Source: Gordonia jinhuaensis (GTDB lineage: Bacteria > Actinomycetota > Actinomycetes > Mycobacteriales > Mycobacteriaceae). Taken from it: DNA of 64,000 nt. Below, piece after piece: positions 46,101-54,283 of the stretch. Numbering within the stretch: the first letter of the stretch is position 1; each line of letters begins with the position of its first letter. Made by a program: the position numbers and the translations under genes. The stretch lies in assembly GCF_014639795.1 (NCBI RefSeq), contig NZ_BMGC01000001.1, forward strand, positions 77,382 through 141,381, written 5' to 3'. A model generated the notes under the pieces. That model worked only from the letters and a program-made list of their open reading frames with translations. It made no database searches and had not been told where the DNA came from.

Positions 46101-47719
46101 CGCTGGGGGTGCCCGCCGCCTTCACCGAACCGGTGCCGGACCCGGTGGGCGATCTGGTGAGCCGCTACGCCCGTACCCACGGTCCGTTCACCACCACCGA
46201 GGCCGCGCAGCATCTGGGCCTCGGGCCGGCGGTGGTGCGTGCGACGCTGACCCGACTCACCCAGGAACGACGTGTCGTGGAGGGCGACTTCCGTCCCACT
46301 CCCGCCAACACCTCGAATCAACCCGAACAGTGGTGCAACAACGACGTTCTCGGTCAGATCCGTCGGGCCTCGCTGGCCGCCTCGCGCGCCGAGGTCGCGC
46401 CGGTCCCGCCGAGCACCTATGCGCGGTTTCTGCTCGACTGGCAGCACGCCGGCACCGACACCCGGCTGACCGGCGTCGACGGGGTGGCCACCGTCATCGA
46501 TCAGCTCGCCGGCATGAGCGCACCCGCCTCCGCGTGGGAGTCGCTCATCCTGCCTGCGCGCGTACGGGATTACGCCCCGGCGATGCTCGACGAGCTGATG
46601 ACCTCCGGCGAGGTCATCTGGGCGGGCCACGGTCGACTATCGGCCGCCGACGGGTGGATCAGTCTGCACCCCGCCGACCTGGCCCCCGCCACACTTCCCG
46701 CACCAGCGGAGGCCGACCTCGACGACACCGCTCGTCAGATCCTGACGATCCTCGGCGACGGCGGCGCCTTCCACTTCCGGCAACTCGTCGAGTCGTTGTC
46801 GCGCAACGGTTTCGAGGTCGACGACGAGACCGTCGAACGTGCGCTGTGGGAGTTGGTGTGGACGTCGCGGATCGCCGGTGACACCTTCGCGCCCGTGCGG
46901 GCGATGGGAGCAGGACGACGCTCGTCGACGGGCAGTCGCCATCGCCCGACACATCGGTCCGGCGCCAGGGCCCCGAGGCTGCGTGCCCATCGCCTGTCCG
47001 CGCGCTACCTCGCCGAACACGCCGCCGTCTCCCGTCCCGTCCCGCCCACCGTCACCGGACGCTGGTCGCTGCTCCCGCACGTCATCGACGATCCCACCGT
47101 CGCTCTGCACGCCCACTGCGAGCAGCTCCTCGAGCGATACGGTGTGCTCACCAAGGGAGCGGTGACCAATGAGGGCATCGAGGGCGGCTTTGCCCGCGTC
47201 TACAAGGCACTGTCGGGATTCGAGGACGCCGGACGCGTCCGACGCGGCTACTACATCGACGGACTCGGAGGCGCCCAGTTCGCGACCCCGGCCACCGTCG
47301 ACGATCTGCGCCACCACTCCGACACCCATTCGCGCGACGACTCCCGGTCCGCGCCCGAGGCGGTGGTACTGGCCGCCACCGACCCCGCCAACCCGTACGG
47401 GGCTGCCCTGAGCTGGCCCGAGAGCGAAGGGCACCGCCCGGGACGCAAGCCGGGAGCACTGGTGGTGATCGTCGACGGCGAGCTCGCCGCATTCGTCGAA
47501 CGCGGCGGCAAGTCGGTGCTGATGTTCACCGACGACACCGGCTCACTGGCCGCCGCCGACGCCCTGGCCGGTGCGGTGCGCTCGGGAATGATCGACCAGC
47601 TGCATATCGAGCGCGTCGGTGGCGAGGCGATCCTGGGCACGCCGGCGGCCACCACATTGGTCTCGGCCGGTTTCACCGCCACCCCGCGCGGGGTTCGACT
47701 GCGAAGGCCACCGCGATGA
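43109..47719 (+). CDS. lhr: Lhr-type ATP-dependent helicase
   Basis: 1536 residues, ATG 43109. Superfamily 2 core: Walker A APTGSGKT at 47-54, motif Ia YVSPLKALGVD, DEVH box at about 167-170, SAT (LSATVRPP), IVFANSRRLSERL, TSSLELGIDMGAVDLVI and QRIGRAGHQ. After the core follow the Lhr winged-helix and beta-barrel domains and a long C-terminal half of about 700 residues, as in full-length Lhr. Mycobacterial Lhr is a 3'-to-5' helicase that prefers RNA:DNA hybrids and is induced by DNA damage. A Ser/Arg-rich linker at about 1265-1300 is likely disordered. nei follows 81 bases later, as Rv3296-Rv3297. Confidence 0.95.
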   Translation: MSAGTSALDRFGEATRRWFSGAFSAPTDAQEGAWESISAGLNTLVVAPTGSGKTLSAFLWALDRLAREPRTPGTKVLYVSPLKALGVDVERNLRAPLTGIARAAEELGVDIPEITVGVRSGDTPTKERRSLLRTPPDILITTPESLFLMLTSSARETLAAVHTVIVDEVHAVAGTKRGTHLALSLERLDEQLETPAQRIGLSATVRPPERVAEFLCGAHDYRIVRPPTVKTFDLRVDVPVPDMANIAPYPEPVGSADFDDELTPAAGSLWPYVENAIVDLIEKNRSTIVFANSRRLSERLTARLNEIAAQRAGTPADPPPNPRVPGGAPAQIPASGTSQGAPPVLARAHHGSVSKEQRAQIEDDLKSGMLRCVVATSSLELGIDMGAVDLVIQVETPPSVASGLQRIGRAGHQVGEISQGVVYPKHRTDLIHATVAVSRMREGLIEELTVPANPLDILAQQTIAAGAVDELDVEAWYELVRRAMPYRHLPRSAYEATLDLISGRYPSDEFAELRPRMIWDRDAGTLVGRPGAQRLAVTSGGSIPDRGQFGVFMVGEKATRVGELDEEMVYESRVGDVFALGASSWRIEEITADRVLVTPAPGQAGRLPFWIGDAVGRPAELGAAIGSFVGDAADAEFLDRRSRELGLSDNARANLAALVSEQKEATGALPTDRTLVVERFRDELGDWRVLLHSPYGLRVHAPWASAIAARIRDELGLDQVTTASDDGIIVRLPDTDDQPPGAALFAVDPDAIEEIVTTELGSSAMFASRFRECAARALLLPRRNPGRRAPLWQQRQRSAALLSVAAKYPQFPIILEAVRECLQDVYDLPALTDLLTRIRGRRVRIVETETATPSPMAASMMFGYAGAFMYEDDAPLAERRAAALSLDSSLLAALLGRVDLRELLDPGVIEEIEARLQRTAPDRRARSTEEIADMLRWLGPLTVEEIAARTTDDVTVAGSIADLRSAGRIVEFTHAGRALIAPIEDTARLRDALGVPPPLGVPAAFTEPVPDPVGDLVSRYARTHGPFTTTEAAQHLGLGPAVVRATLTRLTQERRVVEGDFRPTPANTSNQPEQWCNNDVLGQIRRASLAASRAEVAPVPPSTYARFLLDWQHAGTDTRLTGVDGVATVIDQLAGMSAPASAWESLILPARVRDYAPAMLDELMTSGEVIWAGHGRLSAADGWISLHPADLAPATLPAPAEADLDDTARQILTILGDGGAFHFRQLVESLSRNGFEVDDETVERALWELVWTSRIAGDTFAPVRAMGAGRRSSTGSRHRPTHRSGARAPRLRAHRLSARYLAEHAAVSRPVPPTVTGRWSLLPHVIDDPTVALHAHCEQLLERYGVLTKGAVTNEGIEGGFARVYKALSGFEDAGRVRRGYYIDGLGGAQFATPATVDDLRHHSDTHSRDDSRSAPEAVVLAATDPANPYGAALSWPESEGHRPGRKPGALVVIVDGELAAFVERGGKSVLMFTDDTGSLAAADALAGAVRSGMIDQLHIERVGGEAILGTPAATTLVSAGFTATPRGVRLRRPPR

Positions 47720-47800
47720 TCGTTGCTCACGCCGCCCCGACCACCCACCGCATCCTCACCTACCGCATCCTCACCCACCGCACCGTCACATCGGCGTCCT

Positions 47801-48658
47801 ATGCCCGAAGGTGACAGCGTCTATCAGGCTGCCGCCCGCCTGCGGTCGGCCCTCGACGGACAGGTGCTGACCCGTACCGACTTTCGCGTCCCGGCGCTGG
47901 CCACCACCGATCTGAGTGGTCGGCGTGTACGCGCGGTGCGGTCGGTGGGTAAACACCTGTTCATCGACCTTGACCCGATCAACCGCGACCCGATCAACCG
48001 CGACCCGCCCACCGACCGCATCACCAGCGGGTCGCGGGCCGCCGTGAACAGCCGCGATGCGACGCCACTGAGCATTCACACCCACCTGAAGATGGAGGGC
48101 GTCTGGCAGGTCGCGCGACCCGGGGCGCGCTGGCGGCGTCCCGCGTTCACTGCCCGCCTGGTGTTGACCACGCACTCGGCGCAGGCGGTGGGATTCGACC
48201 TCGGAATCGTCGAGGTGACGGCCGACCCCGCGTCTACCGTGGCACACCTGGGTCCCGATCTTCTCGGCGGGGACTGGGATCCCGAGGTGGCTGCGGCCAA
48301 TCTGACGCGCGATCCCGCCCGGCCGATCGGCGAGGCGCTGCTCGACCAACGGGTGATGGCGGGTGTGGGCAACGTGTTCCGGTGCGAGGCATGCTTTGTG
48401 CGCGGCGTGCTGCCGAGTACACCGGTCGAGCGGGTCGACGCCGATGCGATGGTCGACCTGTGTCATCGACTCTTGACGGCCAACCGTAACCGGTTGCGTA
48501 CCACCACATCCTCGGATCTGCGGCGAGACAGGTTGTGGGTGTACGGCCGTGGCGGCCGACCGTGCCTACGATGCGGAACACCGATCGTGCGCGCCCTGAC
48601 CGACGACGGATACGACGAGGAACGCGTGGTGTACTACTGTCCTCGCTGCCAGAGGTAA
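47801..48658 (+). CDS. nei: Endonuclease VIII/Fpg-type DNA glycosylase Nei
   Basis: 285 residues from ATG 47801, because the family needs Pro2-Glu3 (MPEGDSVYQ) as the catalytic N-terminus; the upstream open frame is repetitive. Helix-two-turn-helix DQRVMAGVGNVFRCEACF and a C-terminal zinc finger (CLRCGTPI then YYCPRCQ). It removes oxidised pyrimidines or abasic lesions. Residues about 58-85 are an unusual insertion with DPINRDPINRD encoded by a tandem 15-base repeat, between GKHLFIDL and LSIHTHLKMEG. Convergent with the nitroreductase gene, four bases apart. Confidence 0.93.
   Translation: MPEGDSVYQAAARLRSALDGQVLTRTDFRVPALATTDLSGRRVRAVRSVGKHLFIDLDPINRDPINRDPPTDRITSGSRAAVNSRDATPLSIHTHLKMEGVWQVARPGARWRRPAFTARLVLTTHSAQAVGFDLGIVEVTADPASTVAHLGPDLLGGDWDPEVAAANLTRDPARPIGEALLDQRVMAGVGNVFRCEACFVRGVLPSTPVERVDADAMVDLCHRLLTANRNRLRTTTSSDLRRDRLWVYGRGGRPCLRCGTPIVRALTDDGYDEERVVYYCPRCQR
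47972..48001. repeat. 15-base in-frame tandem duplication in nei
   Basis: gacccgatcaaccgc twice, exact, encoding DPINR-DPINR in the surface insertion of the glycosylase. Confidence 0.9.
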
Positions 48659-48662
48659 CCCG

Positions 48663-49652
48663 TCAGGGCCGACGGTCGATGACGCGCAGCACCTCGTCCA
48701 CATCACGGCGCGCCGTCGGTGCGGTCGGTCGCGCCGCACGCGCTCCGATCCGCAGCAGGATCTGCGGGTACTGATCTGCACGTCCACCGGCCTTCTCCGC
48801 CATGTCCGCCACCATCTTCCGGGACTGGGGCAGCTCGGTGACATGTGAGATGGGGCAGGTCGCCGCACCCGCCGCGGTCGCCGCCAGCAGACCCCGCGAC
48901 ATCGCGGCACCGGCACGCAGCCAGTCGGCGCGTTCGTCACCCAGGGTCGACAACACCATCCACGCTGCCTCGTCGGCGGCCGTACCCATCTCGAGTTCGC
49001 CGGTCGAGAAGTCGCGCGACAACGCGTGCTCGAACGGACCGAATTTCGGCAACGCACTGGGCGGGACCCCGTCACGGGGTGTGTCATGCCCTGTCCACCA
49101 GTGCAATTCGTTCTTGTACACAGCATCGTAACGGCGCGCCGACGCGGTGATGTCGGATGCCTCGAGCAGCTCGTCGCGTGCATACGACGGCAGGACAACG
49201 GCCTGCACGCCGGAAATCGACTCCACGGCCGCGGCGACGCGCCGCACGACCGAGGTCGACGGCATCGCGAAGGGGCGCCGGTCGGAATGGCGCTGCGCGA
49301 TGGCGGCGGCGAGCTCGGGGTGGCGCAGTGCCGGGTCGTCGGCCTCGATGAACTCGATGGCCGCCAACACGTTCTCGTCGTCGGAGACCGGGAACTCGGT
49401 GACGCGTGCCCGAATCGCGCACTCGGACAACGCGATCACCAGGTGATCGAGTGCAGCGCCGCAGCTGAGCAGCATCTGCCTGCCGAACTCGTCGGCGTGA
49501 CTCAGGTGCCGCGCCGGGTCGGCGAGCAGATACAGCGTCTGGTCATCGACCACCCAGCGCCACGGCTGTGTATTGTGCACCGACGGCGCCATGCACGCGG
49601 CACCGACGACCTTGCGGATCACGTCATTGTCGACGCGTGTGAATGTGGTCAT
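48663..49652 (-). CDS. Acg-family nitroreductase-like protein
   Basis: 329 residues; ATG 49652 follows GGGAGG. Two half nitroreductase folds, the Acg/Rv3127/Rv3131 pattern: opening ACMAPSVHNTQPWRWVVDD, mid-part AIAQRHSDRRPFAMP, and the C-terminal VLSTLGDERADWLRAGAAMSRGLL. FMN binding by this group is reduced or absent in some members, where it is linked to hypoxia response. I see no clear DosR site upstream. Function is unproven. Confidence 0.87.
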   Translation of the reverse strand: MTTFTRVDNDVIRKVVGAACMAPSVHNTQPWRWVVDDQTLYLLADPARHLSHADEFGRQMLLSCGAALDHLVIALSECAIRARVTEFPVSDDENVLAAIEFIEADDPALRHPELAAAIAQRHSDRRPFAMPSTSVVRRVAAAVESISGVQAVVLPSYARDELLEASDITASARRYDAVYKNELHWWTGHDTPRDGVPPSALPKFGPFEHALSRDFSTGELEMGTAADEAAWMVLSTLGDERADWLRAGAAMSRGLLAATAAGAATCPISHVTELPQSRKMVADMAEKAGGRADQYPQILLRIGARAARPTAPTARRDVDEVLRVIDRRP

Positions 49653-49838
49653 CTCACGACCTCCCGTCCCGATTCGGACGAGTCCATTGTCGCGCCCTGA
49701 TGCGCTGATCGATGCGCAGCCGGGTCACTAGGTCACCGACAGCCGGGCCCAACGTCCCGAATCGCCTACCACCTCGAATCACCCAGCATCACCGGATGAT
49801 CGGGCGCCGCCCCGACACCCGCGCGCTGCCCACCGCGT

Positions 49839-49933
49839 CGTGCCCAGTCGAGGTCGTCGTGCCCAGTCGAGATCGCCGTGCCCAGTCGAGGTCGTCGTGC
49901 CCAGTCGAGGTCGCTGTACTCAGTCGAGATCGT
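49839..49933. repeat. 19-base tandem repeat, five copies, over the lpdA 3' end
   Basis: Unit cgtgcccagtcgaggtcgt at 49839, repeated with few changes to 49933. The last copy contains the final codons and stop (reading on the minus strand) of the flavoprotein gene, so its 3' end has been amplified. Rest of the 267-base gap 49653-49919 holds nothing recognisable. Confidence 0.9.
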
Positions 49934-51323
49934 CGTGGCGGACGAGCTGACGGGCGGCCTCGGTGATCGACCCCGACAGCGACGGGTACACCGAGAAGGT
50001 CGCCGCCAGATCGCTCACGGTCAGCTTGTTCTGCACGGCCACGGCGATCGGCAGGATCAGCTCCGAGGCGTTGGGTGCGACCACCACGCCACCGATGACC
50101 ACACCGGTTGCCGGGCGACAGAAGATCTTCACGAATCCTCGTCGCAGGCCGCTCATCTTTGCCCGCGGATTGGTCGACAGCGGCAGCATCACCGTGCGCG
50201 CCGGGTACTCGCCGTCGTCGATGGCCTGCTGGCTCACACCGACGGTGGCGATCTCCGGGCGGGTGAAGATGGCCGAGGCCACGGTCTTGAGCTTGATCGG
50301 AGCCACACCCTCGCCGAGTGCGTGGTACATCGCGATGCGGCCCTGCATCGCCGCCACCGAGGCGAGCGGAAGAAGGCTCGTGCAGTCGCCGGCCGCATAG
50401 ATTCCGGTCACCGAGGTCCGTGACACGCGGTCGACCTGGATGTGCCCACTTCTGGCGGTCTCGATTCCCACATCCTCGAGTCCGAGGTCGGCCGTGTTGG
50501 GGATCGACCCGACCGTCATGAGCACATGCGAACCCTCGACCGTCCGGCCGTCGGCGAGGTAGGCGATCACACCGTCGTCGGTACGTTCGACCTTGTCGGC
50601 TCGCGCATGTTTGATCAGCGTCACGCCGCGTTCGGCCAGCGCCTCCTCGAGGACCAGCGCCGCGTCCTCGTCCTCCCCGGGTAGCACCCGGTCGCGGCTG
50701 GAGACCAACGTCACCTGGACACCGAGTTCGGTGTACGCGTGCACGAATTCCGCACCGGTCACACCCGAGCCGATCACCACCAGATGTTCGGGCAGCTCGT
50801 CGAGGTCGTAGAGCTGACGCCATGTGAGGATCCGCTCGCCGTCGGGTTTGGCGTCGGGCAGGATCCGCGGCGATGCGCCGGTCGCGATCAGCACCACGTC
50901 GGCGTGCAGCGTGCGCTCCTCACCCCACGACAGGGTGGCCACCACCTTGTGACCGGCCGCCCCCGGCTCGTTGGGCACCAGACGCGCGCGGCCGCTGAGC
51001 AAGTGGACGTTCTCACTCTCCAACCGTGAGCGGATGTCAGCGGATTGTGCGAACGCGAGATCACGCACACGCTGATGGATCTGCGGCAGATGCACGAGCG
51101 CACCCTCGTAGGAGATGTTGACGCCCAGATCCACCGCACGCCGCACCTCCGTGCGGATGCCCGTGGACGCGATGAAGGTCTTGGACGGCACGCAGTCGAA
51201 CAACACACACGCCCCGCCGATCCCATCGGAGTCGATGACCGTCACGTCGGCCCCGTAGGCAGTGGCCGCCAACGCTGCCTCATAACCTGCCGGACCTCCA
51301 CCGATGATGACGATGCTGGTCAT
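49920..51323 (-). CDS. lpdA: LpdA-like NAD(P)H flavoprotein disulfide/quinone reductase
   Basis: 467 residues; AGGAG just upstream sets ATG 51323. FAD motif IVIIGGGPAGYEAALAA, NAD(P) motif LVVIGSGVTGAEFVHAY, YAAGDCTSLLPLASVAAMQG, and a dimerisation domain. The redox pair Cys39-x4-Cys44 (GGACVLFDCVPSK) is present, but the C-terminal catalytic His-Glu dyad of lipoamide dehydrogenases (HPTxxE) is replaced by YPSLSG. As I recall, M. tuberculosis LpdA (Rv3303c) also lacks lipoamide activity and works as a quinone reductase. Here disulfide chemistry could differ because both Cys are kept. Confidence 0.88.
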   Translation of the reverse strand: MTSIVIIGGGPAGYEAALAATAYGADVTVIDSDGIGGACVLFDCVPSKTFIASTGIRTEVRRAVDLGVNISYEGALVHLPQIHQRVRDLAFAQSADIRSRLESENVHLLSGRARLVPNEPGAAGHKVVATLSWGEERTLHADVVLIATGASPRILPDAKPDGERILTWRQLYDLDELPEHLVVIGSGVTGAEFVHAYTELGVQVTLVSSRDRVLPGEDEDAALVLEEALAERGVTLIKHARADKVERTDDGVIAYLADGRTVEGSHVLMTVGSIPNTADLGLEDVGIETARSGHIQVDRVSRTSVTGIYAAGDCTSLLPLASVAAMQGRIAMYHALGEGVAPIKLKTVASAIFTRPEIATVGVSQQAIDDGEYPARTVMLPLSTNPRAKMSGLRRGFVKIFCRPATGVVIGGVVVAPNASELILPIAVAVQNKLTVSDLAATFSVYPSLSGSITEAARQLVRHDDLD

Positions 51324-51706
51324 CTCACTCCTCAACGCGACTCGGAACCAGAGGTGGGCACGAGACGGTGACGGGCTGCCCGCCTCGCGTGATATCGGTT
51401 CCACCGTAATCGACACCGGCATCCCCCGGCGGTGGCACCGCTCGTCGGTGACGCGGGTCATCGGGGAGATAATGGCGACCGATCACAACCCACGACACGT
51501 TGGCGTCGCCCGTCTGCAGCTCACCGGTGTGCGCATCGTGTCATTGCACACCGCCCCGGGCGCACCCGGCCGCGGCGTCCTAATGTTCTCCGGTGGAGAC
51601 GCCCTCACGTGAGGCATCATTTCTCGGGTCAGGGCATCGGGGTGGACATCCGCGCCACAGGCGGCGGGTGTCCACAGGGTCGGCGCAGAAGGAGTTCGAA
51701 CACACC
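51324..51706. other. Divergent intergenic region lpdA / GGCT-like gene
   Basis: 383 bases. The one clear signal is TAATGT at 51581-51586 with six bases to GTG 51593, which opens a frame running into the GGCT gene (38 extra residues). Alternatively the transcript has a 114-base leader with AAGGAG about 13 bases before ATG 51707. Nothing else recognised. Confidence 0.6.
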
Positions 51707-52189
51707 ATGGCGACGTACGCGGCGTACGGCTCGAACATGCATCCCGCGCAGATGGGCGAACGGGCGCCGCATTCACCGACCTCGGGGGTCGGCTGGCTCC
51801 GCGGGTGGCGACTCACCTTCGGCGGCGGCGACATCGGTTGGGAGGGTGCGCTGGCCACCGTCACCGAGGATCGCGACGACCCGGATGCGCGGGTGTTCGT
51901 GGTGCTCTACGACGTGACCGACGAGGATGAACTCAACCTCGACCGGTGGGAGGGTTCAGAACTGGGCATCCACCGCAAGATCCGCGCCCGTGTGGACACC
52001 GCCGACGGACCGGTGCTGGCATGGCTGTACGTGCTCGACGCCTACGAGGGCGGCCTGCCCTCGGCCCGCTACCTGGGCGTGATGGCCGAGGCCGCCGAGA
52101 TCGCCGGGGCACCCGCAGAGTATGTGCGTGATCTACGCATGCGCGATGCCCGCAATGTCGGCCCCGGCCCGGGTCCTGACGCGGTCTGA
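51707..52189 (+). CDS. Gamma-glutamylcyclotransferase-like protein (Rv3304-like)
   Basis: 160 residues from ATG 51707. GGCT fold: YGSNM at residues 7-11 binds the gamma-glutamyl group, GWEGALATV continues the core, and Glu82 in LDRWEGSELG is the catalytic Glu position. Members cyclise gamma-glutamyl compounds to 5-oxoproline or trim related amides; the actinobacterial protein has not been tied to a substrate as far as I know. A leaderless GTG 51593 would give a 198-residue form. Convergent with the M20 gene, 18 bases apart. Confidence 0.88.
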   Translation: MATYAAYGSNMHPAQMGERAPHSPTSGVGWLRGWRLTFGGGDIGWEGALATVTEDRDDPDARVFVVLYDVTDEDELNLDRWEGSELGIHRKIRARVDTADGPVLAWLYVLDAYEGGLPSARYLGVMAEAAEIAGAPAEYVRDLRMRDARNVGPGPGPDAV

Positions 52190-52207
52190 CTTCGACGCGG
52201 TCTGCAC

Positions 52208-53380
52208 TCAGACGGTCTGCGCATCCCCGGCGGCGTGGACGAGGTTGACGAACATCCGGACCCCGTACTCGAGGGCACGCTCGTCGATGTCGAAATTCGG
52301 TTGGTGCAGGTCCACCTGCGGACCGACGCCGTCCCACACTCCCAGGCGGCACATCGAGCCGGGCACCTTCTCGAGGTACCAGGAGAAATCCTCACCGCCG
52401 CCGGACTGCGGGGTGTCGGTGACCACCTCCGGTCCGATCGCGGTGACCGCGGTGTGCAGCACTTCGGTGGCGGCGGGGTCGTTGACCACCGGCGGGACGC
52501 CCCGCTGATAGTTGAGGTCATATCCCACCCCGGTCGGCGCCAGCAGCGCCGCGATCATCTCCGACACCATCGGCTCGAGCGCATCCCACACCACGTGGTC
52601 GCCGGTACGGACCGTGCCGCGCAACTGCCCTTCCTGCGGGATCGCATTGGCCGCGTTGCCCGAGTGCACCGCACCCCAGACCATCGTCGTCCCGCTGCGC
52701 GGATCCACCCGACGTGAGAGAAGACCGGGCAGACCGGTGATCACCGTGCCGAGTGCGTAGACGAGATCGGCGGTCAGATGCGGACGCGACGTGTGCCCCC
52801 CCGGCGAGTGCACACGCAGGTCGATGTGGTCGGCGGCCGACGTGATGGGGCCGGAACGAATCCCGATGTGCCCCACCTCGATCTTGGGGTCGCAGTGCAG
52901 CGCGAAGAACTGCGACACGCCTTCGGTGACACCGAAGGCGACCGCGTCGAGGGCACCGCCGGGCATGACCTCTTCGGCCGGCTGGAACACCAGGCGCACG
53001 CCGATCGGCAGAGACGGCAACGTGGCGAGGTATTTCGCGGTGAACAGCAGGATCGCGGTGTGCGCGTCATGTCCGCAGGCGTGCGAGACGCCCTCGACCT
53101 GCGAGCTGAACGGCAACCCGGTCCGCTCGGCCACCGGCAAGGCGTCCATGTCGGCGCGCAAACCGATCATCGGACCCTGCGGGCCGATCTCGCACACCAC
53201 CCCGATACCCGAGGGCATCCGCTGCGGTGACAGACCGGCCAACTGCAGTTCCCGCATCACCAGCGCGGTCGTGGCGACCTCGTTGCGGGAGAGCTCTGGA
53301 TGGGAGTGCAGCGTTCTGCGCATCTCGACGACGTCATCGAGATGCGCTCGGATCCACTGATCGAAATGTGCTGTGTCCAT
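52208..53380 (-). CDS. M20D family metal-dependent amidohydrolase
   Basis: 390 residues. M20D peptidase/amidohydrolase: HSHPELSRNE at 25-34, metal ligands Cys102-Gly-His104 (ACGHDAHTA), Glu136-Glu137 (PAEE), a lid domain with HTSRPH, and SGGGEDFSWYL near the end. Such enzymes cleave N-acyl amino acids, indole conjugates or peptidoglycan peptides. M. tuberculosis has two such genes (amiA1, amiB1) at this place; only one is here. The ATG lies in the first of three 20-base tandem repeats, so the ribosome site is not clear. Confidence 0.87.
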   Translation of the reverse strand: MDTAHFDQWIRAHLDDVVEMRRTLHSHPELSRNEVATTALVMRELQLAGLSPQRMPSGIGVVCEIGPQGPMIGLRADMDALPVAERTGLPFSSQVEGVSHACGHDAHTAILLFTAKYLATLPSLPIGVRLVFQPAEEVMPGGALDAVAFGVTEGVSQFFALHCDPKIEVGHIGIRSGPITSAADHIDLRVHSPGGHTSRPHLTADLVYALGTVITGLPGLLSRRVDPRSGTTMVWGAVHSGNAANAIPQEGQLRGTVRTGDHVVWDALEPMVSEMIAALLAPTGVGYDLNYQRGVPPVVNDPAATEVLHTAVTAIGPEVVTDTPQSGGGEDFSWYLEKVPGSMCRLGVWDGVGPQVDLHQPNFDIDERALEYGVRMFVNLVHAAGDAQTV

Positions 53381-53435
53381 GAGGGTTACATCAGGTCCAT
53401 GAGGGTTTCGTCCGGTCCAAGAGGATTACGCCAGC
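53376..53435. repeat. 20-base tandem repeat, three copies, over the M20 start codon
   Basis: tccatgagggttacatcagg at 53376, then copies with 4 and about 6 changes. The first contains the start codon (minus strand) of the amidohydrolase gene. Confidence 0.75.
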
Positions 53436-53447
53436 TCGAGACGGCGA

Positions 53448-54146
53448 TCAGAGGAGGGTGGGCGGGGTCGGGATGGCCAGCTCGGCGAGCAGCGCCTTGC
53501 GTAGACCCCGCTTGATCGTCGACAGATTCGGTCCGGCGGTCGCCGCACGCTGACCGGCGAGCGCGGTGGCCGACGACACGAGTTCGGATTCGGCCACGGC
53601 TGCGTCCACGATGCCGACCGCCGCAGCCTCCTCGCCGCCGAACCGCTTGCCGGTCGTCATCGCCTCGGTGGCCACCGGGTCGGGCACCCGTGTGCGCACC
53701 AGCGTTGCCATACCCGCGGTGAAGGGCATACCGAGCAGGACCTCCGGCAGCGACCAGAAGCCGCGTTCGGTGCGCATCACCCGCACGTCGCCGCACAGCG
53801 CGAGCATCGCGCCGGCACCGAATGCGTGACCGTTCACCGCAGTGACGGTGGGGACAGCCAACGTCAGCACCCGCGTGTAGAGCTGGTGAACACTGTCGAG
53901 GTAGGCCGGGAGGTCGTTCGGATGCGCGGCCACATAGTCGGTGTCGAGGCCGTTGGTGAAGAACTTGCCGGTGGCGGTGATCACCAGCGCACCGGGCTTG
54001 ATGCTCTCGGCCTCGGTCAGCAGTTCGCTGACCTGCTCGATCCACTCCGGCGTGAACCGGTTCTCCGGATTCGTCTCGTCGAGTTCGACCCCTTTGGTCC
54101 CGAGGTGGAGAACGGATACGGCGTCGTCGGAAATCAAGTACGGCAT
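53448..54146 (-). CDS. Enoyl-CoA hydratase/isomerase (crotonase) family protein
   Basis: 232 residues from ATG 54146, six bases after TATTGT. Crotonase fold with the oxyanion loop GKFFTNGLDTDYV and VNGHAFGAGAMLALCGDVRVM, then SLPEVLLGMPFTAGMATLVRTR carrying the active-site Glu position. The short size (230), N-terminal DDAVSVLHLGTKGVELDE and lack of a second conserved Glu fit delta3-delta2-enoyl-CoA isomerases better than hydratases. The product would feed beta-oxidation of unsaturated fats. It is divergent from deoD and not part of the M. tuberculosis order I recall. Confidence 0.83.
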   Translation of the reverse strand: MPYLISDDAVSVLHLGTKGVELDETNPENRFTPEWIEQVSELLTEAESIKPGALVITATGKFFTNGLDTDYVAAHPNDLPAYLDSVHQLYTRVLTLAVPTVTAVNGHAFGAGAMLALCGDVRVMRTERGFWSLPEVLLGMPFTAGMATLVRTRVPDPVATEAMTTGKRFGGEEAAAVGIVDAAVAESELVSSATALAGQRAATAGPNLSTIKRGLRKALLAELAIPTPPTLL

Positions 54147-54152
54147 GAGCTG

Positions 54153-54158
54153 ACAATA
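54153..54158 (-). promoter_or_regulatory. Putative -10 box for leaderless crotonase gene
   Basis: Minus-strand TATTGT, six bases, ATG 54146. It excludes the longer frame up to 54254. Confidence 0.5.
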
Positions 54159-54270
54159 TCGCGCCACCGATGTCGGTCGGTCACGAGATCGGCCAGGCGT
54201 GATGGACGCGGACGACGCCGACATCTCACCTCCCACGACTGCACGCCCGTGCACGAAGGCCCGTGTCGCC

Positions 54271-54276
54271 TAGGGT
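54271..54276 (+). promoter_or_regulatory. Putative -10 box for leaderless deoD-pmmB
   Basis: TAGGGT, seven bases, ATG 54284. Confidence 0.5.
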
Positions 54277-54283
54277 GATCTGC

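Noticed and set aside
49653-49720. Possible DosR box before the Acg-type gene
   Set aside because: GGACTCGTCC is close to the half sites, but the spacing between halves is two bases short of the GGGAC-N4-GTCCC pattern.
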